NCBI RefSeq assembly: GCF_006717145.1
Contig: NZ_VFQF01000001.1
Location: forward strand, 1,302,001 to 1,366,000
Direction of reading: 5' to 3'
Source of the DNA: Humibacillus xanthopallidus
Lineage (GTDB): Bacteria; Actinomycetota; Actinomycetes; Actinomycetales; Dermatophilaceae
DNA length: 64,000 nt
Shown here: piece by piece, positions 30,452-39,099 of the stretch
Numbering within the stretch: position 1 is the first letter of the stretch
Layout of the letters: every line of letters begins with the position of its first letter
Made by a program: the position numbers and the translations under genes
Notes under the pieces: generated by a model
What the model was told of the DNA's origin: nothing
Databases searched by the model: none
The model's input: only the letters and a program-made list of their open reading frames with translations

Positions 30452-31909
30452 ATGACGACTCCCAGCGCCGCCCCCGGACGCGACGTCTCCGCCCAGGAGG
30501 AGCAGGCCGGGGTGGCCGACGCGCTCGCGCACGACCCGTCGGGAGACGCCCGGATGCCTGCCGCGTCCACCGGTGAGGGGGGCCTGCTGTCACCCGCCCT
30601 GCGCGCCACGACGATCGGCGCGCTCGCACTCGTCTCGCTGCACGCCTTCGAGGCGCTCGCCCTGACGACGGTGATGCCGACGATCGCTCGCGACCTGGAC
30701 GGCGAGTCGCTCTACGCGATGGCCTTCACCGCGACGCTCGCGGCCGGCATCGTCAGCATCGTCTGGTCGGGAAACCTCGCCGACCGCAGGGGCCCCCGTC
30801 CGCCGCTCCTGCTCGGCCTCCTCCTCTTCGCCCTCGGGCTCGTGGGTGCCGGGCTCGCACCGACGATGCCCGTGCTCGTCGCGGCCCGCATCGTGCAGGG
30901 CCTCGGCGCCGGCATGACGAGCACCGCCCTCTACGTGCTCGTCACCCGGATCTACCCGCCGCGGCTGCACACCGCGATCCTCGCCGGCTTCTCGGCCGCG
31001 TGGGTCGTGCCCTCCATCGCCGGGCCGTTCGTCGCGGGCGTCATCGCCCAGACGATCGGGTGGCGGTGGGTCTTCGGCCTCGCGATCGTCGTCCTCGTGG
31101 GGGCGGCCCTGCTCCTCTCCCGCATCGTGCGCGGGCTGGGCCAGGAGGTCGTCGCCGTGCCGTGGCGGTGGCGCGCCCTCGCCGCCTCGACCGTGCTCGC
31201 GGTTGCGGTCCTCGTGCTCAACCTCGTCGCGGAGCGCCTCGACGCCCTGCCCGTCGGCGTCACCGTGCTGCTCGCCGTGGCGGCGCTCGGGGTCGTCGTG
31301 GCGGCGCTGCTGCCGCTGCTCCCCCGTCGCACCCTTCTCGCGGGCCGGGGCCTTCCGACCGACGTGCTGCTGCGCGCGCTCGCCTTCGCCGCCTTCACCG
31401 GTGCCGAGGTCTACCTGCCACGACTGCTCACCGACCGCGACGGCTTCTCACCGAGCGTCGCCGGCGTGGCTCTCACGCTGACGGGCGTCTCGTGGTTCGC
31501 CGGGTCGTGGATCCAGGGCGCGTGGGACACCCGCTTCGAGATCGGGCGCACCGCCGCCGCCTCGCTCGGGCTGATGACCGTGACCCTGGCGGCCCTAGCG
31601 ACCTCTCTCTGGCTGGCGGCCCCCGCTTGGGTCGTCATCGGGCTGTTCCCGCTTCTCGGCTTCGGCATCGGAACCCTCTATCCGCGCGTCACGGCACAGG
31701 CGCTCGGCCGCGCCGGCGCCACCGAGCAGGGCTTCGTCAGCTCGGCGCTGCAGATCGGGGACTCGGCGGGTGCGGCGACCGCCCTCGCGCTGTCGGCCAT
31801 CGTCTTCGCCGCCGCGGGGTCCGGCGTTCCGGCCGCGTATGTCGCCGTGCTGGGTGCCATGGCCGTGCCCGCCCTCGTCGGCTGGCTCGTCTCACACCGC
31901 GTGCGCTGA
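30452..31909 (+). CDS. MFS transporter (drug/proton antiporter type)
   Basis: A 485-residue protein with a 40-residue acidic N-terminal tail and about 14 predicted membrane helices. Major-facilitator signatures are visible: TTVMPTIARDL in helix 1, NLADRRGPRPPLL in the 2-3 loop and RIVQGLGAGM. The first helices resemble DHA2-type multidrug exporters. The substrate is unknown. The gene has its own leaderless-type promoter and no evident ribosome site. Confidence 0.85.
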   Translation: MTTPSAAPGRDVSAQEEQAGVADALAHDPSGDARMPAASTGEGGLLSPALRATTIGALALVSLHAFEALALTTVMPTIARDLDGESLYAMAFTATLAAGIVSIVWSGNLADRRGPRPPLLLGLLLFALGLVGAGLAPTMPVLVAARIVQGLGAGMTSTALYVLVTRIYPPRLHTAILAGFSAAWVVPSIAGPFVAGVIAQTIGWRWVFGLAIVVLVGAALLLSRIVRGLGQEVVAVPWRWRALAASTVLAVAVLVLNLVAERLDALPVGVTVLLAVAALGVVVAALLPLLPRRTLLAGRGLPTDVLLRALAFAAFTGAEVYLPRLLTDRDGFSPSVAGVALTLTGVSWFAGSWIQGAWDTRFEIGRTAAASLGLMTVTLAALATSLWLAAPAWVVIGLFPLLGFGIGTLYPRVTAQALGRAGATEQGFVSSALQIGDSAGAATALALSAIVFAAAGSGVPAAYVAVLGAMAVPALVGWLVSHRVR

Positions 31910-31941
31910 GGAGGAACCACGGCTCCCCCACGTCAACGGCC

Positions 31942-31947
31942 TAGGTT
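31942..31947 (+). promoter_or_regulatory. -10 box of the MOSC gene (leaderless type)
   Basis: TAGGTT lies exactly six bases before GTG 31954; no Shine-Dalgarno sequence is present in between. Confidence 0.55.
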
Positions 31948-31953
31948 GGTCAG

Positions 31954-32394
31954 GTGAAGGCCACCGTGCTCTCGATCCACATCGCTCCCGGACGGCGCCT
32001 GCCGACCCGGTCGGTCCCGCAGGTCGTCGCCGAGGCGGGTGCCGGGCTCGTCGGGGACCGCTACCACGGCAGCAAGCACCGGCACGTGACGGTCCAGGCG
32101 ATCGAGGCGCTGGAGGCTGCAGCCGACGAGCTCGGTCGCCCGGTCGACCCCGGGCTGACCCGCCGCAACATCACCGTGTCGGGCGGGTCGGTGCCGACGA
32201 AGCCGGGCACCCGGGTGACCATCGGTGACGTCGAGCTCGAGGTGGTCCGCATCGCTGCCCCGTGCCGGCTGCTCGACGACACGCTCGGCCCGGGCGCCGC
32301 CCGCGCGCTGCACGACCGTGGCGGGGCCGTGCTGCGCCTCCTCGGCTCCGGCACCATCAGCGTGGGCGATGCGGTGACCGCCGACGAGCACTGA
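31954..32394 (+). CDS. MOSC domain-containing protein
   Basis: A 146-residue stand-alone MOSC domain, related to the C-terminal part of molybdenum-cofactor sulfurases and to YiiM-type reductases. Family motifs are GLVGDRYHG, the TRRNITVSG segment and the conserved Cys in RIAAPCRLLDD. Members bind molybdenum cofactor or transfer sulfur to metals; the partner is not known here. GTG start with a TAGGTT box six bases upstream. It converges with terC across a 70-base gap with no clear terminator. Confidence 0.87.
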   Translation: MKATVLSIHIAPGRRLPTRSVPQVVAEAGAGLVGDRYHGSKHRHVTVQAIEALEAAADELGRPVDPGLTRRNITVSGGSVPTKPGTRVTIGDVELEVVRIAAPCRLLDDTLGPGAARALHDRGGAVLRLLGSGTISVGDAVTADEH

Positions 32395-32464
32395 CGAAAC
32401 GCCACCAGCACCGAAGAGTGCCGACGCCTGACGGACAGCGAGCCAGCCGGCGTCGACCGCTCGG

Positions 32465-33547
32465 TCAGGCCTTGGGTGTGTGCTCCGGGGTGGCATCGGG
32501 CACCGCCGACTCATCCGTCGCGCTCGTCTCGATGACGGCGCCGTCGGAATCGCGGGTGATGCCGTCAGCGGCGTCCTTCTTGTTGTCGCTGCGGGTCTTG
32601 AGCAGGCTCGCGACAGTCGTGACCCCGAGGATGAGCACGATCGCGCCGAGCGAGACGAGGATCGGAATGTCGGGCACGTCGAAGGGCTGGCCGCCGTTGA
32701 TGAACGGCAGGTTGTTCTCGTGGAGCGCGTGCAGGAAGAGCTTGACGCCGATGAAGCCGAGCAGCACGGCCAGCCCGATGCTGAGGTAGACGAGGCGCTT
32801 GAGCAGGCCACCGATGAGGAAGTAGAGCTGGCGCAGACCCATGAGGGCGAAGATGTTCGCCGTCAGGACGAGGTAGGGCTCCTTCGTCAACCCGTAGATC
32901 GCGGGGATGGAGTCGAGGGCGAAGAGCAGGTCGGTCGTGCCGAGCGCGAGGATCACGATGAGCATCGGCGTGATGAGGCGCTTGCCGTTCTCGACGATCG
33001 TCAGGTGCGTGCCGTGCCACTCCTTCGTGGCGGGGAAGCGCTTCTCGACCCAGAGCAGGAAGCGGTTCTCGTGGTACTCGTCGTCGTCGGTCTCGCCGCC
33101 CCGGGCCAGCTTGACGGCCGTGTAGATGAGGAAAGCGCCGAAGATGTAGAACACCCAGGCGTAGGCGTTGATGACGACCGCACCGAGCGCGATGAAGACG
33201 CCGCGCAGGACGATCGCGATGATGATGCCGACCATGAGGGCCGACTGCTGGAGCTTCGGCGGCACCTTGAAGCTACCCATGATGAGCAGGAAGACGAAGA
33301 GGTTGTCGACCGACAGGGAGTACTCGGTCAGCCACCCGGCATAGAACTCACCGGCATACTGACCGCCCCACTGCCACCACACGAAGAGGCCGAAGAGCAG
33401 AGCGCAGGCCACGAAGAAGGCGAGGTGGCGTCCTGCCTCACGCATCGACGGGACGTGGGGTCGACGAGCGATGACGAAGACGTCGACGGCGAGGAAGACC
33501 GCCATCAGACCGATCGTCAGGATCCAGCCCCAGGTGGGCACGTTCAT
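32465..33547 (-). CDS. TerC-family integral membrane protein (likely manganese exporter)
   Basis: A 360-residue membrane protein with eight to nine helices and the TerC/Alx signatures LSVDNLFVFLLIMGSF and ALGTTDLLFALDSIPAI, which carry conserved acidic residues. Family members (E. coli Alx, Bacillus YceF/YkoY) export Mn2+. The C-terminal 40 residues are polar. ATG 33547 follows GGAAGG by eight bases and is preferred over GTG 33553. A yybP-ykoY riboswitch in the leader supports manganese control and function. Confidence 0.9.
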   Translation of the reverse strand: MNVPTWGWILTIGLMAVFLAVDVFVIARRPHVPSMREAGRHLAFFVACALLFGLFVWWQWGGQYAGEFYAGWLTEYSLSVDNLFVFLLIMGSFKVPPKLQQSALMVGIIIAIVLRGVFIALGAVVINAYAWVFYIFGAFLIYTAVKLARGGETDDDEYHENRFLLWVEKRFPATKEWHGTHLTIVENGKRLITPMLIVILALGTTDLLFALDSIPAIYGLTKEPYLVLTANIFALMGLRQLYFLIGGLLKRLVYLSIGLAVLLGFIGVKLFLHALHENNLPFINGGQPFDVPDIPILVSLGAIVLILGVTTVASLLKTRSDNKKDAADGITRDSDGAVIETSATDESAVPDATPEHTPKA

Positions 33548-33579
33548 GGGCACAACCTTCCGGTCACCGAACGAATGAC

Positions 33580-33684
33580 CGGAGGTCTCTCCCGCCCACC
33601 GACTGGTGGGCCGACGGGCCCGGGAGCGGCGGTGAAGACCGATCCGTGATGACGAGCGCGTCGCAGCAGGGATACTCCCCTCCG
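33580..33684 (-). promoter_or_regulatory. yybP-ykoY (manganese) riboswitch upstream of terC
   Basis: On the minus strand the leader starts CGGAGGGGAGTATCC and ends GGGAGAGACCTCCGG. The ends pair (CGGAGG with CCTCCG) as helix P1, and GGGGAGTA and AGAGACC match the conserved 5' and 3' segments of the yybP-ykoY class, with CGTCATCACGG between them. This class senses Mn2+ and commonly precedes TerC-type exporters. Just downstream, CCGGTCA/TGACCGG can form a hairpin sharing bases with P1 and bordering the GGAAGG ribosome site, a plausible expression switch. Confidence 0.82.
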
Positions 33685-33694
33685 TGAACGCTTG

Positions 33695-33723
33695 ATCCTC
33701 TCACCGGGGTGTCGACCACTCAA
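33695..33723 (-). promoter_or_regulatory. Promoter of the terC riboswitch transcript
   Basis: TTGAGT (33718-33723) and GAGGAT (33695-33700) are 17 bases apart on the minus strand. The predicted transcript would begin just before the riboswitch P1 helix. Confidence 0.6.
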
Positions 33724-33743
33724 CTCGGGACCGAGGGGTGGGC

Positions 33744-33781
33744 GCGTGACTCTGGTCACGCCCGCCAGACCCGCGGCGGGC
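33744..33781 (-). terminator. Twin hairpins downstream of uvrB
   Basis: GCGTGAC/GTCACGC (loop TCTG) and GCCCGCC/GGCGGGC overlap by two bases and occupy the gap between the uvrB stop and the terC promoter. They may end uvrB transcription before the riboswitch. Neither is followed by a clear T-run. Confidence 0.4.
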
Positions 33782-33820
33782 TCTGTCGCCGACCGTGTCA
33801 TCGCTCCATCATCGCGCCGG

Positions 33821-35944
33821 TCATCGCGTCGCCGCACTCATCTGGCGCAGCTCCTTCTTGAGGTCGCCGATCTCGTCGCGCAGCCGCGCCGCGAGCTCGA
33901 AGTGGAGCTCGGCCGCGGCCTGGTGCATCTGAGTCGTCAGCTCCTGGATGAGTCCTGCGAGCTCGGACGCCGCCATGTCGGCCGGCCGGTCGGTGCGGCC
34001 ACCGGCCGACACCCCGACATCGGCCGCCATGGCGCCCCGCCCGCCTCCGCTCTTGCCGCGCGACTGCATGCGCCCGGAGCCGATGAGCTCCTGGGTGTCG
34101 GCGTCCTCGCGCTCGAGCAGGTCGGTGATGTCGGCGATCTTCTTGCGCAGCGGGGTCGGGTCGATGCCGTGCTCGGTGTTGTAGGCGATCTGCTTCTCGC
34201 GGCGCCGGTTGGTCTCGTCGAGCGCCTGCTCCATCGAGGGGGTCATCTTGTCGGCGTACATGTGCACCTGACCCGACACGTTGCGGGCGGCACGGCCGAT
34301 CGTCTGGATGAGGCTGCGCGCCGAGCGGAGGAAGCCCTCCTTGTCGGCGTCGAGGATCGACACGAGCGAGACCTCGGGCAGGTCGAGACCCTCGCGGAGC
34401 AGGTTGATGCCGACGAGGACGTCGTAGACACCCTGCCGCAGCTCGCGGAGCAGCTCGACGCGGCGCAACGTGTCGATGTCGCTGTGGAGGTAACGGACCC
34501 GGATGCCCTTGTCGAGGAGGTAGTCGGTGAGGTCCTCGGCCATCTTCTTCGTCAGGGTGGTGACGAGGACGCGCTCGTTGCGCTTCGTGCGCTCCTGGAT
34601 CTCGTGCATGAGGTCGTCGATCTGGCCCTTCGTGGGCTTGAGCACGACCTCGGGGTCGACGAGCCCGGTGGGGCGGATGATCTGCTCGACGGGGGGGCCG
34701 CCGGCGGCCGACTTGGCGAGCTCGTACTCCCCCGGGGTCGCGGAGAGGTAGATCGTCTGCCCGATCCGCTCGAGGAACTCCTCCCACTTCAGGGGCCGGT
34801 TGTCCATGGCGCTCGGCAGCCGGAAGCCGTGCTCGACGAGCATCCGCTTTCGCGACATGTCGCCTTCGTACATCGCGCCGATCTGGGGCACCGTCTGGTG
34901 CGACTCGTCGAGGACGAGGAGGAAGTCCTCGGGGAAGTAGTCGAGCAGGCAGTTCGGCGCCGAGCCCGCCGTGCGGCCGTCGATGTGACGGCTGTAGTTC
35001 TCGATGCCGTTGCAGAAGCCGACCTGGCGCATCATCTCGAGGTCGTAGGTCGTGCGCATGCGCAGCCGCTGGGCCTCGAGCAGCTTGCCCTGCTTCTCGA
35101 AGAGCGCGAGCTGGTCCTCGAGCTCGAGCTCGATGCCGCGGATCGCCCGCTCCATCCGCTGCGGTCCGGCGACGTAGTGCGACGCCGGGAAGACATACAT
35201 CTCCTGCTCCTCGTTGACGACCTCGCCGGTCACCGGGTGCAGGGTGTAGATGCGCTCGATCTCGTCGCCGAAGAACTCGATGCGGATCGCGAGCTCCTCG
35301 TAGACCGGGATGATCTCGACGGTGTCGCCGCGCACGCGGAAGGTGCCGCGCGTGAAGGCGAGGTCGTTGCGGGTGTACTGCATCTCGACGAACCGCCGCA
35401 GCAGCTGGTCGCGCTCGATCTCGAGGCCGACGCGCAAGCGGGCCATCCGGTCGACGTACTCCTGCGGGGTGCCGAGGCCGTAGATGCACGACACCGAGGC
35501 GACGACGATCACGTCGCGCCTCGTGAGGAGCGAGTTGGTGGCCGAGTGACGCAGGCGCTCGACCTCGTCGTTGACCGAGCTGTCCTTCTCGATGTAGGTG
35601 TCGGTCTGCGGGATGTACGCCTCGGGCTGGTAGTAGTCGTAGTAGCTGACGAAGTACTCGACGGCGTTGTTGGGCAGCAGCTCACGGAACTCGTTGGCGA
35701 GCTGGGCCGCGAGCGTCTTGTTGGGCGCCATGACGAGGGTCGGCCGCTGCACCTGCTCGATGAGCCAGGCCGTCGTCGCCGACTTGCCGGTGCCGGTGGC
35801 GCCGAGCAGGACGGTGTCCTGCTCACCCGCCCGGACCCGTCGCGCGAGCTCGGCGATGGCCGTCGGCTGGTCACCGCTCGGGGTGTACTCCGAGATGACC
35901 TCGAAGGGTGCCACCGTGCGCTGCAGGTCGGTCGTGGGACGCAT
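33821..35944 (-). CDS. uvrB: Excinuclease ABC subunit B
   Basis: Helicase-like DNA damage verification subunit. The 707-residue protein has Walker [16 protein letters not shown], the damage-probing beta-hairpin [24 protein letters not shown] box VLDESHQT, helicase motifs [14 protein letters not shown] and GRAARN, and a C-terminal UVR motif ([14 protein letters not shown]) that binds UvrC. A Gly/Arg-rich linker precedes UVR. ATG 35944 lies six bases after TACGGT, so the mRNA may be leaderless. Confidence 0.96.
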   Translation of the reverse strand: MRPTTDLQRTVAPFEVISEYTPSGDQPTAIAELARRVRAGEQDTVLLGATGTGKSATTAWLIEQVQRPTLVMAPNKTLAAQLANEFRELLPNNAVEYFVSYYDYYQPEAYIPQTDTYIEKDSSVNDEVERLRHSATNSLLTRRDVIVVASVSCIYGLGTPQEYVDRMARLRVGLEIERDQLLRRFVEMQYTRNDLAFTRGTFRVRGDTVEIIPVYEELAIRIEFFGDEIERIYTLHPVTGEVVNEEQEMYVFPASHYVAGPQRMERAIRGIELELEDQLALFEKQGKLLEAQRLRMRTTYDLEMMRQVGFCNGIENYSRHIDGRTAGSAPNCLLDYFPEDFLLVLDESHQTVPQIGAMYEGDMSRKRMLVEHGFRLPSAMDNRPLKWEEFLERIGQTIYLSATPGEYELAKSAAGGPPVEQIIRPTGLVDPEVVLKPTKGQIDDLMHEIQERTKRNERVLVTTLTKKMAEDLTDYLLDKGIRVRYLHSDIDTLRRVELLRELRQGVYDVLVGINLLREGLDLPEVSLVSILDADKEGFLRSARSLIQTIGRAARNVSGQVHMYADKMTPSMEQALDETNRRREKQIAYNTEHGIDPTPLRKKIADITDLLEREDADTQELIGSGRMQSRGKSGGGRGAMAADVGVSAGGRTDRPADMAASELAGLIQELTTQMHQAAAELHFELAARLRDEIGDLKKELRQMSAATR

Positions 35945-35950
35945 GCGTCA

Positions 35951-35956
35951 ACCGTA
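35951..35956 (-). promoter_or_regulatory. -10 box of uvrB (leaderless type)
   Basis: TACGGT lies exactly six bases before the uvrB ATG. No SOS box (LexA palindrome) is apparent here. Confidence 0.5.
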
Positions 35957-36022
35957 CGTCCGACCACCGACAACACCCATTCCGCGGGCGCTGCGCTCCC
36001 CCTGACCGAGGAGGTATGCCGT

Positions 36023-37261
36023 TCAGCCGGGTCGCGCGGTGAGCCCGGCGCAGCGCCTGGCGGCGTCCCATCCCGCGAGGAGCCGGTCGCGGGTCGCACC
36101 CGGCGCCGCCGCCCGCGGCACACCGTCGGACCCGATGACCATCGGAGACCAGGTGCCGCTGCTGACGACCGACCGCGTGTGGGGTCTGCTGCGCGCGGCC
36201 GCGACGTCGACGCTGACGGTGAGCACCCCGGTGTCGGCGGCCGGACCGTCGTTGTTGTACCAGACGAAGTTGCCCAGGCCGTAGGCCACGTAGGACCGGC
36301 CCGACCACCCCGAGCCCTGGGGCCGGTGGGCGTGTCCGCCGACGATGACGTCTGCGCCGTCGGCCGCGAGCAGCCGTGCGGTCTCACGCTGCAGGTCGTC
36401 GGCGCAGCTCGTGTACTGCGCGCCCCAGTGCAGCATGACGACGACCACGTCACTGGTCGCCGCGGCAGCGCGCACGGCCCGGCGCAGCGGTCCCGGGTCG
36501 AGGTTGGTGGCGATCCCGGGCGAGCCCGGTCGCGCGGCATGCTCCTTCGACGTGACGTCACGGATCTGCGAGGAGGCGAGCACCGCGACCGACACCCCGT
36601 GGACGTCGACGCGCAGCGGCGTGAATGCCTCCGCCTCGTCGCGCCCGATCCCGACGATCGGGATGGGCGCGTCACGGCGGGCGGCGAGGGTCTGGGCGAA
36701 GACGGCGTCGCCGAAGTCGGCCGCGTGGTTGTTGGCCATGCTGACGGCGTCGACCCCTGCACCGGCCAGGGTGGCCAGGGTGGTTACCGGTGCGCGGAAG
36801 GTGAAGTCCTTGCCCGGCAAGGGCGCTCCGCCGGTGCCGAGCGCCGTCTCGAGGTTGACCATGGCGAAGTCGGCCCGCCCGAGCGTGTCGCGCACTGCGG
36901 TCGTCAGCGGCTCGGGCCGGTCGAGCAGTCCGCGCACCTGACGCTCGAAGTGGACGTCGCCCGCGAAGGCGAGGGTGATCCGGTCACGGGGGCTCTCGGG
37001 CGCAGCCGTCGGGTTCGGCGCGGTCGGCGCGGTCGTCGGCACCCCGGCCACTGGGCCCCCGGTCGTGGAGGAGCCACGCGCGGATGGCGCGGGAGGTGTC
37101 GGACCGGGCGAGACGGCATACGCCGGGGTGGCTGTGGTGGTGGCGACTGGGGACGGTACGCGACCCTGCGCCTCGGCTCCCGCCCACAACACTGCGACCA
37201 CGTCGGCCGCGAGGCAGCAGCCCAGCAGCAGCGTGGCGAGGCGCCGTCGCGGCTCGACCAT
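36023..37261 (-). CDS. CapA family protein (poly-gamma-glutamate synthesis type)
   Basis: A 412-residue extracytoplasmic protein. An N-terminal hydrophobic segment (LATLLLGCCLAADVVAVLWAG) serves as signal or anchor, followed by a Pro/Thr/Ala linker of about 65 residues. The CapA metallophosphoesterase-like domain has LAFAGDVHFER, MVNLETALGTGG, ANNHAADFG, VVVMLHWGAQYT and IVGGHAHRPQG. CapA proteins attach or handle capsule polymers; here there are no capB/capC genes, so a role in another polymer or phosphoester is possible. ATG 37261 lies six bases after TAGCCT. Confidence 0.88.
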   Translation of the reverse strand: MVEPRRRLATLLLGCCLAADVVAVLWAGAEAQGRVPSPVATTTATPAYAVSPGPTPPAPSARGSSTTGGPVAGVPTTAPTAPNPTAAPESPRDRITLAFAGDVHFERQVRGLLDRPEPLTTAVRDTLGRADFAMVNLETALGTGGAPLPGKDFTFRAPVTTLATLAGAGVDAVSMANNHAADFGDAVFAQTLAARRDAPIPIVGIGRDEAEAFTPLRVDVHGVSVAVLASSQIRDVTSKEHAARPGSPGIATNLDPGPLRRAVRAAAATSDVVVVMLHWGAQYTSCADDLQRETARLLAADGADVIVGGHAHRPQGSGWSGRSYVAYGLGNFVWYNNDGPAADTGVLTVSVDVAAARSRPHTRSVVSSGTWSPMVIGSDGVPRAAAPGATRDRLLAGWDAARRCAGLTARPG

Positions 37262-37267
37262 CCTCCG

Positions 37268-37273
37268 AGGCTA
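37268..37273 (-). promoter_or_regulatory. -10 box of the capA-like gene (leaderless type)
   Basis: TAGCCT lies exactly six bases before ATG 37261. The intervening CGGAGG is too close to the start to serve as a normal Shine-Dalgarno site. Confidence 0.5.
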
Positions 37274-37307
37274 CGGCCGGGCGGCGACAGCGACGCGCAC
37301 CTCGCGC

Positions 37308-37343
37308 CCGTGTCGCCCGTGTCGTCCGTGTCGTCCGTGTCCT
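37308..37343. repeat. Four 9-bp tandem repeats in a gene-free gap
   Basis: CCGTGTCGT-type units occur four times head to tail in the 262-base stretch between the capA-like gene and the alpha-mannosidase remnant. Apart from this repeat and the capA -10 box I see nothing recognisable in that stretch. Confidence 0.7.
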
Positions 37344-37523
37344 TCTCGCCCACCAACACCCGACGGGTGCGACTCGCGCAAGCGGGTCCGTCCAGCGCCG
37401 CGCCGTGTCACCATGAGGCCGGACACCGCCGATGCCGCCAGCACCGAGCGGGCCTGCGGCCGCGTCGCGGGTGGAGCAGCTCATCACGGTGGCCTCCATC
37501 GGCCCACGCACAGAAACCCGTCG

Positions 37524-37727
37524 TGGGTCGTCGTCCGGCTCTACGAGGCGCACGGCGGGCGGGCACGCGCCCGGCTCGTCCCCGGCTTCGAGGCCGACGA
37601 GATCGTCGAGACCGACCTGCTCGAACGACCGCTCGCGCAACCCAAGGCCCTCGTCGACCCGGATGGCACACTGGCGCTACGACCCTTCCAGCTCGTCACC
37701 CTGCGGCTCCGACGGAGGCACCCATGA
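37524..37727 (+). pseudogene. Remnant of an alpha-mannosidase (GH38) C-terminus
   Basis: In one frame the sequence reads WVVVRLYEAHGGRARARL, then a segment like FEADEIVETDLLERP, and ends LALRPFQLVTLRLRRRHP. This matches the end of the C-terminal beta domain of family 38 alpha-mannosidases, proteins of about 1000 residues. Only about 67 residues remain; no upstream frame carries the catalytic domain. Its stop still overlaps the next gene's ATG (ATGA), as expected if the full gene once preceded the isomerase in an operon. It might instead be a small domain protein, but no start codon or ribosome site is convincing. Confidence 0.7.
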
Positions 37728-39001
37728 ACGCCGCGCCCACCCCCGCGGCCGCGTGGCCCGACCAGCCCACGCACCGGGCCTGGCTCGACGACCACTGCCG
37801 GGCGCTGCTCGCCTTCGGAGAGCACTGCGCGGCGCCCGGCGGCGGCGCCTTCTGGCTCGACACGCACGGACGACCCGATCCCGCCCGCGGCATCCACACG
37901 TGGATCACCGCCCGCATGGTTCACGTCTACTCGCTCGGGGCCATGCTCGGAGTGCCGGGCAGCGCGCCGATCGCGGACGCGGCGCTGGCGGGCCTGACCG
38001 GGCCCCTGCGCGACGCCGAGCACGGCGGCTGGTTCCCGGCCGTCGGAGCCGACGGCCGGCCCGCCGACGGGAAGGCCTGTTACGACCACGCGTTCGTCGT
38101 GCTCGCCGCCTCGACGGCGGTCGCCGCGGGACGGCCGGGCGCGACGGACCTGCTCGCGGAGGCGCTGGACGTCTACGACCGCCGCTTCTGGGACGCCGGC
38201 ACCGGACTGCCCGTCGACCTGTGGGACACGGCGTTCGAGCAGCTCGACGGCTACCGCGGGATCAACGCCGCGATGCACTCCACCGAGGCGTTGCTCGCAG
38301 CCGCCGACGTGCTCGCCGAGGTGGGGGGCGACCCCGAGGCCGCCGCGACCTGCAGGCGGCGAGCGCTCGGCATCCTCGAACGCGTGGCCGGATGGGCGAG
38401 CGAGAACGACTGGCGGGTGCCCGAGCACTTCGACGACTCCTGGCAGCCGCAGCTCGAGCACAACGCCGACCGGCCCGACGACCCCTTCAAGCCCTATGGC
38501 GCCACCATCGGCCACGGGCTCGAGTGGGCGCGGCTGCTGCTGCACGGCGAGGCCGCCGCATCCGCCGCCGGCGAGGCGCCTCCCCCCGACGCGCTCGACG
38601 CCGCCCGGTCGCTCTTCGAGAGGGCTGTGGCCGACGGCTGGGACGTCGACGGAAACCCCGGGTTCGTCTACACGACCGACTGGTCGGGTGCCCCGGTCGT
38701 GCGCGACCGCATGCACTGGGTCGCCGCCGAGGCGACGGCGACCGCTGCCGCCCTGCACCAGCGCACGGGCGAGCCGGCCTACGCCGAGCGCTACGCGGCA
38801 TGGTGGGACCACATCCGCCTCGTGCTCCTCGACGACGAGCTCGGCTCGTGGCACCACCAGCTCGACTCGGCCAACGTGCCGACCGACACCGTGTGGCCCG
38901 GCAAGGCCGACCTCTACCACGCGGTCGGCGCCACGCTCGTGCCCCGGCTGCCGCTCGCACCCGCGCTGTCGGTCGCCGTGCGGCAGGCCGCCTGGCGCTG
39001 A
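37724..39001 (+). CDS. AGE-family sugar epimerase/isomerase (mannose isomerase-like)
   Basis: A 425-residue (alpha/alpha)6-barrel protein of the N-acylglucosamine 2-epimerase superfamily, closest in pattern to aldose-ketose isomerases such as D-mannose isomerase/YihS. Motifs include HTWITARMVHVYSL, CYDHAFVVLAAS, NAAMHSTEALLAA and the C-terminal HWVAAEATATAA and WPGKADLYHA, which hold the conserved His/Glu set. ATG 37724 follows GGAGG. The adjacent alpha-mannosidase remnant fits a former mannan-to-mannose-to-fructose route. Confidence 0.83.
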   Translation: MNAAPTPAAAWPDQPTHRAWLDDHCRALLAFGEHCAAPGGGAFWLDTHGRPDPARGIHTWITARMVHVYSLGAMLGVPGSAPIADAALAGLTGPLRDAEHGGWFPAVGADGRPADGKACYDHAFVVLAASTAVAAGRPGATDLLAEALDVYDRRFWDAGTGLPVDLWDTAFEQLDGYRGINAAMHSTEALLAAADVLAEVGGDPEAAATCRRRALGILERVAGWASENDWRVPEHFDDSWQPQLEHNADRPDDPFKPYGATIGHGLEWARLLLHGEAAASAAGEAPPPDALDAARSLFERAVADGWDVDGNPGFVYTTDWSGAPVVRDRMHWVAAEATATAAALHQRTGEPAYAERYAAWWDHIRLVLLDDELGSWHHQLDSANVPTDTVWPGKADLYHAVGATLVPRLPLAPALSVAVRQAAWR

Positions 39002-39020
39002 CGCCCCTCCGGGTGGACCT

Positions 39021-39050
39021 GCCCGTATGCCGGCCAGCCGGCATACGGGC
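39021..39050. terminator. Terminator built from two inverted copies of the octamer
   Basis: GCCCGTATGCCGGC (39021-39034) and its exact complement (39037-39050) form a 14-bp stem between the convergent isomerase and lipoate-ligase genes. Each arm contains one copy of GTATGCCG/CGGCATAC. Confidence 0.75.
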
Positions 39051-39099
39051 ACCCGGCGACCACCGCGCCCACCGCCCTCAGGGGTCGGCGGGCGTCGGC

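Noticed and set aside
37413-37523. Extension of the mannosidase remnant to an upstream ATG
   Set aside because: The translated segment does not resemble the mannosidase family, so I start the remnant at the first recognisable residue.
33692-39001. A 1769-codon open frame on the plus strand
   Set aside because: Most of it is antisense to uvrB and the capA-like gene; only its final part (from 37724) is the real AGE isomerase.
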